Shown piece after piece: positions 49,492-56,066 of a stretch of 56,066 nt of DNA (within the stretch, counting starts at the first letter, position 1; each line of letters starts with the position of its first letter). The stretch lies in assembly GCA_052032335.1 (NCBI GenBank), contig JBPEWV010000079.1, positions 1 to 56,066 of the forward strand. The letters run 5' to 3'. Origin of the DNA: Pleionea sp052032335 (lineage in GTDB: Bacteria > Pseudomonadota > Gammaproteobacteria > Enterobacterales > Kangiellaceae). The translations under genes were made by a program, and so were the position numbers. The notes beneath the pieces were generated by a model. The model ran no database searches. It saw only the letters and a program-made list of their open reading frames with translations, and had not been told where the DNA came from.

Positions 49492-51912
49492 ATGTCAGAG
49501 AGCGAAACAGTAAATTCATTGTCGATGCCAGTGTTACCTTTGCGCGACGTTGTGGTATTCCCGCACATGGTGATCCCTTTATTCGTCGGGCGCAGTAAAT
49601 CGATTCAAGCTTTAGAAGATGCTAACGAGCGTGAAGACAAGCAAATACTGCTGCTAGCCCAGAAAGACGCCGCTACCGACTCACCAGAGCCAGATGAAAT
49701 TTATACGACCGGTAGCGTGGCAAAAATTCTTCAAATGCTCAAGTTGCCTGATGGTAATGTCAAAGTTCTGGTAGAAGGACAATCTCGGGCAAAGGTAGTG
49801 AATTTTGAAGAAACCGATTCTGGGTTGTTTGCCAATATTGAACCGTTGCCCGAGCCCTTGCCCGAAGCGGCAGAGGGAGAGGCTTTGATGCGTTCTGCAA
49901 CCGAGTTGTTTGAAAGCTATATCAAGTTGAATAAAAAGATTCCACCAGAAATTCTGTCCGCATTGTCGGGCATCTCTGACTTGGCCCGTTTGACCGATAC
50001 CATCGCCTCTCATCTAACTCTGAAGGTGGATGAAAAACAAAAAGTTATTGAAATTGATGATGTTAAAGAGCGACTTGAGCATTTGATGGGGTTAATGGAA
50101 GGCGAAATCGATGTATTACACGTCGAAAAGCGCATCCGGGGACGTGTCAAAAAGCAAATGGAACGCAGCCAGCGCGAATATTATTTGAATGAGCAAATGA
50201 AAGCCATTCAAAAAGAGCTGGGAGACGGTGAAGAGTCCACCAAAGAACTGGCTGAGCTGGAAGAAAAAATCAATGAAGCTGGCATGCCAAAAGAAGCCAA
50301 AGAAAAGGCTGAGGCTGAGTTGAAAAAGCTCAAAATGATGTCGCCCATGTCGGCCGAAGCGACTGTGGTTCGAGGGTACATTGACTGGTTGATCAGTATT
50401 CCCTGGAGCAAACGGGGCGATATCAAGAAAGATTTGGCCAACGCGGAAAAAGTTCTTGACGACGATCATTACGGTCTCAAAGAAGTAAAAGAGCGAATTC
50501 TGGAGTATCTGGCGGTTCAACAACGGGTCGATAAAATCAAAGGTCCCGTGCTATGTCTTGTCGGTCCTCCGGGCGTGGGGAAAACGTCGTTGGGGCGTTC
50601 GATTGCAACATCGACGGGTCGTGAGTACGTCCGTGTTTCATTGGGCGGTGTTAGAGACGAAGCTGAAATTCGAGGTCATCGTCGCACTTATATTGGTTCG
50701 ATGCCGGGTAAAGTGATCCAGAAAATGGCAAAAGTCGGGGTGAAAAACCCACTATTTTTGTTAGATGAAATCGATAAAATGGCATCGGACATGCGCGGTG
50801 ATCCGTCTTCGGCATTGCTAGAAGTGCTCGATCCGGAGCAAAACAATACTTTTAGTGACCATTACCTCGAAGTTGACTACGACCTGTCGGAAGTCATGTT
50901 CGTCTGCACTGCCAACTCGATGAACATTCCCGAACCACTACTGGATCGAATGGAGGTCATCCGCATTCCGGGTTATACGGAAGATGAAAAACTGGCGATT
51001 GCAGAACGCTATCTGGTGCCCAAGCAAATGGAAAACGCCGGTTTGAATAAAGACGAATTGCAAATTCATAAGAAAGCCATTCGAAAAATCATTCAGCACT
51101 ACACTAGAGAGGCGGGCGTTCGTTCACTGGAGCGAGAAATTGCCAAAATCTGCCGTAAGGTGGTGAAAGAGATTATTTTGAAGTCCCGAGACAAGAAGGT
51201 AGTGGTTTCAGAAAAAACACTTGAGAAATACCTGGGCGTTGAAAAGTTTGATTTTGGCCGTGCTTCAGACGAACATCGTGTCGGTCAGGTCACTGGGCTT
51301 GCCTGGACACAGGTTGGGGGCGATCTCTTAACCATAGAAGCGATTGCGACGCCTGGTAAGGGAAAAACCCTGTTCACTGGCCAGCTAGGTGATGTGATGC
51401 AGGAGTCGATTAAAGCCGCGATGACGGTGGTTCGCAGTCGTGCCAAGCGAATGGGCATTGCCCCAGACTTTTACGAAAAGCTGGACATTCACGTCCACGT
51501 TCCCGAAGGTGCTACACCAAAAGATGGCCCCAGTGCTGGAATTGGCATGTGTACTGCCTTGGTGTCCAGTTTGACTGGTGTTCCGGTTTTAAATGAAGTC
51601 GCCATGACCGGAGAAATTACCCTTCGCGGAGAAGTATTGCGAATCGGTGGTTTGAAAGAAAAGCTACTTGCAGCTCATCGAGGTGGTATTCGAAAAGTAT
51701 TGATCCCGAAAGATAATATGCGTGATCTTGAAGAAATACCGAAAAACATTAAAGGTGACCTGGAAATCATCCCGGTACAGTGGATCGATGAAGTGCTTGA
51801 AGTGGCATTTGTGGAATCGCCTGTTACTCTGAGTGAGGGTGAAAAAGTGGTTGCCGAATCGTCGGTGTTACCTAAAGAAGACAATGGAGAGTCGATCAAC
51901 AAAACGCATTGA
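49492..51912 (+). CDS. lon: ATP-dependent protease Lon
   Basis: An 806-residue homohexameric AAA+ protease that degrades misfolded and regulatory proteins. The N-terminal LON substrate domain spans about 10-205 and a coiled-coil region about 210-310. The AAA+ module has Walker A GPPGVGKT at 358-365 and Walker B LFLLDEIDKM. The protease domain has the catalytic dyad S681 (DGPSAGIGM) and K724 (GGLKEKLLAAHRGG). The ATG at 49492 is preferred over the GTG at 49486. It is preceded by a heat-shock-like promoter and is in the clpP-clpX-lon-hupB order of Pseudomonas. Confidence 0.97.
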   Translation: MSESETVNSLSMPVLPLRDVVVFPHMVIPLFVGRSKSIQALEDANEREDKQILLLAQKDAATDSPEPDEIYTTGSVAKILQMLKLPDGNVKVLVEGQSRAKVVNFEETDSGLFANIEPLPEPLPEAAEGEALMRSATELFESYIKLNKKIPPEILSALSGISDLARLTDTIASHLTLKVDEKQKVIEIDDVKERLEHLMGLMEGEIDVLHVEKRIRGRVKKQMERSQREYYLNEQMKAIQKELGDGEESTKELAELEEKINEAGMPKEAKEKAEAELKKLKMMSPMSAEATVVRGYIDWLISIPWSKRGDIKKDLANAEKVLDDDHYGLKEVKERILEYLAVQQRVDKIKGPVLCLVGPPGVGKTSLGRSIATSTGREYVRVSLGGVRDEAEIRGHRRTYIGSMPGKVIQKMAKVGVKNPLFLLDEIDKMASDMRGDPSSALLEVLDPEQNNTFSDHYLEVDYDLSEVMFVCTANSMNIPEPLLDRMEVIRIPGYTEDEKLAIAERYLVPKQMENAGLNKDELQIHKKAIRKIIQHYTREAGVRSLEREIAKICRKVVKEIILKSRDKKVVVSEKTLEKYLGVEKFDFGRASDEHRVGQVTGLAWTQVGGDLLTIEAIATPGKGKTLFTGQLGDVMQESIKAAMTVVRSRAKRMGIAPDFYEKLDIHVHVPEGATPKDGPSAGIGMCTALVSSLTGVPVLNEVAMTGEITLRGEVLRIGGLKEKLLAAHRGGIRKVLIPKDNMRDLEEIPKNIKGDLEIIPVQWIDEVLEVAFVESPVTLSEGEKVVAESSVLPKEDNGESINKTH

Positions 51913-51957
51913 TTGATCAAACGTATCGTCATTCAGCCGTATAAAATCTTGAAATAG

Positions 51958-51990
51958 GCCTCCTGATATTGCTCTGCAATATCAGGAGGC
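51958..51990. repeat. 15-pair perfect hairpin between lon and hupB
   Basis: The 15 bases 51958-51972 are exactly complementary to 51976-51990, with loop tct. It is followed by gataaaaag and has no T tract on either strand. It is the most stable hairpin in the window. Confidence 0.85.
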
Positions 51991-52110
51991 GATAAAAAGT
52001 CAGCAGGCCGATACCGGCCGATAAATCCATCAATTTGGTTAAAGAATCAGCGAAGGTGCGAAAAATTGAGCGCCAGGCCGCATAAATACTGGGTTCGATT
52101 GATAAGTTGC

Positions 52111-52140
52111 TTGACAGTCAATTTATCCAGTTGGTATAAA
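52111..52140 (+). promoter_or_regulatory. strong sigma70 promoter of hupB
   Basis: A perfect TTGACA (52111-52116) and TATAAA (52135-52140) with an 18-base spacer. Transcription would begin near 52147, giving a leader of about 80 bases. Confidence 0.75.
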
Positions 52141-52150
52141 GTTCGCTCGC

Positions 52151-52167
52151 ACACTAGTCTGTAGTGT
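52151..52167. repeat. dyad at the start of the hupB leader
   Basis: ACACTA (52151-52156) and TAGTGT (52162-52167) are perfectly complementary around gtctg, 10-20 bases after the -10 box. It could be an operator or a 5' mRNA hairpin. Confidence 0.45.
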
Positions 52168-52227
52168 AAAAAAGTGAACAATACATCTGCGGACTTTAAC
52201 CACACAACAATTACAAGGGGAAGTTGA

Positions 52228-52500
52228 GTGAATAAATCTGAATTGATTGATGCAATTGCATCAGGAGCGGACATCTCTAAAGCTGCAGCAGGTCGTGCTT
52301 TGGACGCAACCTTAGACTCTATCACCGAATCACTTCGCAAGGGCGACCAAGTTGCATTGGTTGGCTTTGGTACTTTCAGCGTAAAACAACGCGCAGCTCG
52401 TACTGGTTTGAATCCACAAACTAAAGAAAAAATCCAGATTCCAGCAGCAACAGTTCCTGCATTTAAAGCTGGTAAAGCTTTAAAAGACGCGGTAAACTAG
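52228..52500 (+). CDS. hupB: DNA-binding protein HU-beta
   Basis: A 90-residue nucleoid protein that bends DNA as a dimer. The HU sequence is typical: MNKSELIDAIASGADISKAAAG at the start, VGFGTFSVKQRAARTGLNPQT with the DNA-intercalating proline region, and KAGKALKDAVN at the end. The start is GTG with AAGGGGAAG about 5 bases upstream. It ends only 12 bases before tRNA-Val and no terminator intervenes, so the mRNA and tRNAs are probably one transcript. Confidence 0.97.
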   Translation: MNKSELIDAIASGADISKAAAGRALDATLDSITESLRKGDQVALVGFGTFSVKQRAARTGLNPQTKEKIQIPAATVPAFKAGKALKDAVN

Positions 52501-52512
52501 CGCGCCTTTGAT

Positions 52513-52588
52513 GGGCGCTTAGCTCAGTTGGGAGAGCATCGCCCTTACAAGGCGAGGGTCACTGGTTCGAGCCCAGTAGCGCCCACCA
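52513..52588 (+). tRNA. tRNA-Val (anticodon TAC)
   Basis: The acceptor GGGCGCT/AGCGCCC has discriminator A and encoded CCA. The anticodon stem tcgcc/ggcga encloses cttacaa, giving TAC. It starts 12 bases after the hupB stop. Confidence 0.96.
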
Positions 52589-52638
52589 TTTTTCGGGTGG
52601 GAAAGTTCAGTCAAAATTAAGATTGAACAACTGAATTA

Positions 52639-52715
52639 GGAGCGGTAGTTCAGCTGGTTAGAATACCGGCCTGTCACGCCGGGGGTCGCGGGTTCGAGTC
52701 CCGTCCGCTCCGCCA
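52639..52715 (+). tRNA. tRNA-Asp (anticodon GTC)
   Basis: The acceptor GGAGCGG/CCGCTCC has discriminator G and encoded CCA. The anticodon stem ccggc/gccgg encloses ctgtcac, giving GTC. Discriminator G73 is the aspartate identity base. Confidence 0.96.
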
Positions 52716-52722
52716 GTAAACG

Positions 52723-52750
52723 AACGCGCCTTTACAGGCGCGTTTTTTTT
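52723..52750 (+). terminator. intrinsic terminator of the hupB-tRNA-Val-tRNA-Asp unit
   Basis: AACGCGCC (52723-52730) and GGCGCGTT (52737-52744) pair around tttaca, followed by eight T in a row. Confidence 0.93.
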
Positions 52751-52798
52751 ATCAAAATTTTTAACTTAAATTAGAAAGAATCACTCAGGTATCTCGTT

Positions 52799-54709
52799 AT
52801 GATGGAGAGTATTCGTACAGGCGTTCAAAAGCCTTGGATTAAATTTTTGCTGGCCGTTGTGGTTATCTCATTTGTCTTTGCCGGCTATTTTACGTCGCAA
52901 GGTGGGGCAGACAGTGCAGATGCCATCGCGAAAGTAAACGATGAAGAAATTACGGCTCGTCAGTGGAGCACCGCGGTTAATTCTGAAGCGTCTCGCTATG
53001 GTGAGCAATTTAATGCCATGTTTCCAACCGAAGAACGTAAAGAGCAGTTTCGTTTAAACGTTCTCGATAAATTAATTAACAGTGAGTTGGTTGCGCAAGA
53101 AGTCAGTGAACTAGGTTTTCGTGCTTCGGCCAAGCAAATTCAAGAGCAGGTCATTGATATTCCTCAACTGCAAATAGATGGCAAGTTTTCAACAGCAATG
53201 TTGGATCAGCTTTTAGTTAATCGGGGTTGGTCAAGAAATTATTTTCAGCAATTGATTGCCGAAGACATTACTCAATCGCAATTTCTCCATATTTTCACAG
53301 CAACGCAAGTGGCGATGCCTTATGAAGTTGAAAAACGCATTGCGCTTGAACAGCAGCAACGTTCGGTGAAAGCACTGGTAGTGAAGTTTGAACCCTTTGA
53401 AGAACAAGTTACAGTAACTGAAGAAGAACTTCGCTCTTATTATGACAATAACCTCGACAGCTACAAAGTTTCTGAAAAGCTGGTGGTTAAATACATCGAG
53501 TTGAAAACAGATGATTTGATGTCGTCGATTGATGTCGCCGACGAACAAGTTGAAGAATACTATCAAGCCAATCAAGATTTATATCGGGCCGAAGAAGAAC
53601 GTCGCGTTGCACACATTTTGATTAAAACGGAAGAACGTTCTGAAGACGAAGCTCGAGCTAAAATTGAAGCGCTCGCTCAACGTATCGAAGCTGGTGAAGA
53701 TTTTGCAGAAGTTGCAAAAGCAGAGTCAGAAGATTTCTCTTCGGAGCAAGGCGGTGATCTGGGCTTCGCCGGACGCGGCGTGATGGATGCCGAGTTTGAA
53801 AAAGCAATGTTTGCTTTGGAGCAGACGGGCGATGTTTCTGGTGTGGTTGAATCTGCATTTGGTTTTCATTTAATCAAGTTATTAGAAGTAAGAGATGGCG
53901 ATGTTCGACCTTTGGCAGAAGTTAAAGATGAAATTGTCACTCGGCTGAAATCCGAAGAAGCAGAAAAACAGTTTTACATCAAGAAAGACAAGATCAAGCA
54001 GCTGGCATTCGAAAAATATCAGTCTTTGTCACCTGCTGCTGCAGAAGCCGGTTTAGAAATCAAAACCAGTGAGCCGTTTGCACCGACCGGTGGTGAAGGT
54101 ATTTTCGCTAATATGGATGTGGTTAACGAAGCCTACAGTCAATCGGTGCTTGTTGATGCGAGAAACTCGAAAGTGATCGATGTTTCAGAAGATCACATTG
54201 TGGTGATGCGCAAAGAGAATCACATTCAGGCGCGTACAAAGCCGCTTGACGAAGTTAAAGGTGAAGTGACTACCGCTGTGCGTTTGAAGAAAGCTCGTGA
54301 AATGGCACAAGAGAAAGGTCAGGTCATCGTTGAAAAATTGAATCGTGGAGAGTCCGTAGAGTCTGAGGTCTCTGAGTTAGGACTCGAGTGGAAAACGGCC
54401 GAGAAAATTCGACGTAATTCTTCTGAGCTTGGTTTTGATTTGACACGCCTTGCGTTTCAGGCACCAAAACCGGTTGATGGCGTGGCACAGGCCATAGGCA
54501 ACGAGCTGTTGAATGGTGATTTTGCTGTGGTTCAGGTGACTGAAGTGGTAACACCTGATGTTAGCAAGTTAACCGAAGCTGAGAAAAAGCAGGCCCAGTC
54601 TCGAATTATTCGCTCAATGCAAGACTCGAGCTATCAGGCATTCGTTGAAGCGAGTAAAAACGACGCCGATGTCGTGAAATACCAGGAGCGTATTCAGCAA
54701 CAACCGTAA
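52799..54709 (+). CDS. ppiD: periplasmic folding chaperone PpiD (SurA/parvulin type)
   Basis: A 636-residue inner-membrane-anchored periplasmic chaperone associated with SecYEG. The short cytosolic start MMESIRTGVQ matches E. coli PpiD (MMDSLRT). The membrane helix is about 14-33. A SurA-N-like chaperone domain (about 40-180) is followed by a parvulin domain (about 265-355; RRVAHILIKTEERSEDEARAKIEALAQRI, GGDLGFAGRGVM) and a C-terminal chaperone region. Activity of the parvulin domain in PpiD is weak or absent in studied cases. It follows hupB as in E. coli and Pseudomonas. Confidence 0.95.
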   Translation: MMESIRTGVQKPWIKFLLAVVVISFVFAGYFTSQGGADSADAIAKVNDEEITARQWSTAVNSEASRYGEQFNAMFPTEERKEQFRLNVLDKLINSELVAQEVSELGFRASAKQIQEQVIDIPQLQIDGKFSTAMLDQLLVNRGWSRNYFQQLIAEDITQSQFLHIFTATQVAMPYEVEKRIALEQQQRSVKALVVKFEPFEEQVTVTEEELRSYYDNNLDSYKVSEKLVVKYIELKTDDLMSSIDVADEQVEEYYQANQDLYRAEEERRVAHILIKTEERSEDEARAKIEALAQRIEAGEDFAEVAKAESEDFSSEQGGDLGFAGRGVMDAEFEKAMFALEQTGDVSGVVESAFGFHLIKLLEVRDGDVRPLAEVKDEIVTRLKSEEAEKQFYIKKDKIKQLAFEKYQSLSPAAAEAGLEIKTSEPFAPTGGEGIFANMDVVNEAYSQSVLVDARNSKVIDVSEDHIVVMRKENHIQARTKPLDEVKGEVTTAVRLKKAREMAQEKGQVIVEKLNRGESVESEVSELGLEWKTAEKIRRNSSELGFDLTRLAFQAPKPVDGVAQAIGNELLNGDFAVVQVTEVVTPDVSKLTEAEKKQAQSRIIRSMQDSSYQAFVEASKNDADVVKYQERIQQQP

Positions 54710-54731
54710 CGGTGGTGCTTTAAACTTTCCA

Positions 54732-54759
54732 AAAAAAGCCGAGTAATCTCGGCTTTTTT
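54732..54759 (+). terminator. intrinsic terminator after ppiD
   Basis: GCCGAG (54738-54743) and CTCGGC (54748-54753) pair around taat, with six or more A before and six T after. Confidence 0.92.
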
Positions 54760-54910
54760 AGTTTTGTTCCCTTGGTATTTATACTTCCGTCTTCTCCGAT
54801 GCCATCTCATTTTCAACTTAACCGACCTCTTTAATAGTTCTTTTCAATCAGCAAACGGCAAGGTAACATGCCTGTATTTTTCGCCCCAGGCTTAAGAGGT
54901 TGATTTAATT

Positions 54911-56066
54911 ATGGTTATAAAACCAAAAATTCGTGGTTTCATATGTACTAATGCTCACCCCAAAGGTTGTGAGCAATCGGTTAAAGAGCAAATTGAATAC
55001 GTTAAGTCTCAGGGCGCGGTCGATTGCCCTAAAAATGTTTTGGTGATTGGGTGTTCTACGGGTTACGGCTTGGCGTCACGCATTACCGCTGCTTTTGGTG
55101 CTGGTGCAAAAACGTTAGGTGTTTGTTTCGAAAAGGAGCCGACTGAGCGCAAAACCGCAACCGCTGGCTGGTATAACACCGCTGCATTTCACAAAGCAGC
55201 AAAAGATGAAGGCCTGTATTGCAAAACTTTAAATGGTGACGCTTTCTCTAACGAGTGCAAACAGGATGTGATTGATTTAATCAAGCAAGATATGGGGCAA
55301 GTTGATCTGGTGGTTTACAGTCTTGCGTCGCCGCGCCGAAAAGATCCGAAAACCGGTGACGTTTATAATTCTCAACTCAAACCCGTTGGCGAAACTTACA
55401 CCACAAAAACTTTCGACACAACCAAAGAGGTGGTGCATGACATTACTCTGGAACCTGCCAATCAGGACGACATCGACAATACGATTAAAGTGATGGGCGG
55501 TGAAGATTGGGAACTCTGGATTGAGGCTCTGAATGAAGCAGGTGTCCTTGCAAAAGGATGTCGCACTACGGCTTACACCTATATTGGTAAAGAGTTGACT
55601 TGGCCGATTTATGGTCATGCAACCATCGGAAAGGCCAAAGAAGATTTGGATCGTGCATCGTTGGCACTAAACCAACAATACGCCGAACTCGGCTTGAAAG
55701 CTTACGTCTCTTCATTGAAAGCTGTTGTGACCCAGGCAAGCTCAGCGATACCCGTAATGCCACTTTACATATCCCTGATGTTTCAGGTAATGAAAGAAGA
55801 AGGTTGTCACGAAGGCGTCATTGAACAAATTTACGGTTTATTTGATACCTTGCTGTTCAAAGAGAATCCGCCGGTCGATGAAGCCAATCGATTGCGTATG
55901 GATACGGTCGAGACCAACGACAACATTCAAAGTAAGATAAAAGCAAAGTGGGACCAGGTCACCACCGAGAACTTTCCTGAGCTTGGCGACTACAAAGGTT
56001 ATCATCAGGATTTTCTGAAATTGTTCGGTTTTGGTTTTGAACAGGTGGATTATGAGGAAGACGTAG
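54911..56066 (+). CDS. fabV: trans-2-enoyl-ACP reductase FabV, C-terminally cut by the window edge
   Basis: The frame from ATG 54911 is open for 385 codons to the last base; the visible end is DYEEDV, about a dozen residues short of the usual 395-400. FabV reduces enoyl-ACP with NADH in the last step of fatty acid elongation. The NADH site is VIGCSTGYGLASRI (45-58). The catalytic Y234 and K243 form the YX8K motif of FabV (YGHATIGKAK), wider than the YX6K of FabI. WELWIEALNEAGVLAKGCRTTAYTYIG is also diagnostic. AAGAGG lies about 11 bases upstream. It stands alone after the ppiD terminator. Confidence 0.94.
   Translation, partial: MVIKPKIRGFICTNAHPKGCEQSVKEQIEYVKSQGAVDCPKNVLVIGCSTGYGLASRITAAFGAGAKTLGVCFEKEPTERKTATAGWYNTAAFHKAAKDEGLYCKTLNGDAFSNECKQDVIDLIKQDMGQVDLVVYSLASPRRKDPKTGDVYNSQLKPVGETYTTKTFDTTKEVVHDITLEPANQDDIDNTIKVMGGEDWELWIEALNEAGVLAKGCRTTAYTYIGKELTWPIYGHATIGKAKEDLDRASLALNQQYAELGLKAYVSSLKAVVTQASSAIPVMPLYISLMFQVMKEEGCHEGVIEQIYGLFDTLLFKENPPVDEANRLRMDTVETNDNIQSKIKAKWDQVTTENFPELGDYKGYHQDFLKLFGFGFEQVDYEEDV

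Larger units (their letters stand above)
51991..52227. other. rest of the lon-hupB intergenic region
   Basis: The 315-base gap holds the hairpin at 51958-51990, a tandem ggccgata (52007-52024), the hupB promoter (52111-52140) and a leader dyad (52151-52167). No gene is seen. Confidence 0.6.

Overview
The window looks like a core chromosomal segment of a gammaproteobacterium. The protein-coding genes are nearly all housekeeping families. Their order reproduces blocks known from Escherichia coli (yfjD-ypjD/ffh-rpsP-rimM-trmD-rplS; xerD-dsbC-recJ-prfB-lysS; ygfZ/sdhE-ygfX; nadB/rpoE-rseA-rseC; lepA-lepB-rnc-era-recO-pdxJ-acpS) and from Pseudomonas (folD-tRNAs-tig-clpP-clpX-lon-hupB-ppiD-enoyl-ACP reductase). 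The mid-40s GC feel, fabV, an orphan MshQ-like surface protein and several predicted lipoproteins would suit a marine member near Kangiella/Oceanospirillales, but that placement is a guess. I see no insertion sequence, prophage, CRISPR array or antibiotic island.

Layout. 1-2232: end of an M61-like peptidase, the tRNA methylthiotransferase MtaB and a YbaK-type editing protein. 2235-8134: CorC/HlyC-type protein and YpjD on the minus strand, divergent from ffh, then the rpsP-rimM-trmD-rplS ribosome/tRNA operon ending in a strong terminator. 8221-17609: an outer-membrane-like protein, DNA alkyltransferase, xerD, a DsbC-like protein, an Mth938-like protein, a COG4255/RpfE-like protein, recJ, a lipoprotein, prfB with its +1 frameshift site, and lysS. 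17664-23406: a small membrane protein followed by a tight four-gene operon (GAF-HD-GYP phosphodiesterase, CHASE2 nucleotide cyclase, SH3-domain protein, M48 lipoprotein protease). This is the least conventional part of the window.

23436-31590: a DsbA-like lipoprotein, a 1498-residue LamG/MshQ-like surface protein, an HDOD protein and ygfZ (all minus strand), then sdhE-ygfX. 31596-37105: nadB divergent from rpoE, followed by rseA, rseC and a DegP/MucD-type protease. No rseB lies in the cluster, and the rpoE-rseA gap is unusually long. 37106-44951: lepA-lepB-DUF4845-rnc-era-recO-pdxJ-acpS and convergent folD. 45060-45740: a tRNA operon (Pro, Arg, His, Leu) with a stringent-type promoter. 45776-56066: tig, clpP, clpX, lon (with a heat-shock-type promoter), hupB followed within 12 bases by tRNA-Val and tRNA-Asp, ppiD, and fabV, which runs off the right edge.

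Taken together, the genes cover translation (ribosomal proteins, RF2, LysS, tRNA modification, LepA, tRNAs), protein export and folding (Ffh, LepB, Tig, PpiD, DsbA/DsbC-like), envelope stress (RpoE, RseA, RseC, DegP), ATP-dependent proteolysis (ClpXP, Lon), DNA repair and recombination (Ogt, XerD, RecJ, RecO, HU) and cyclic-nucleotide signalling. Start codons were refined by hand from Shine-Dalgarno spacing and family N-termini and differ in many cases from the longest possible frame.
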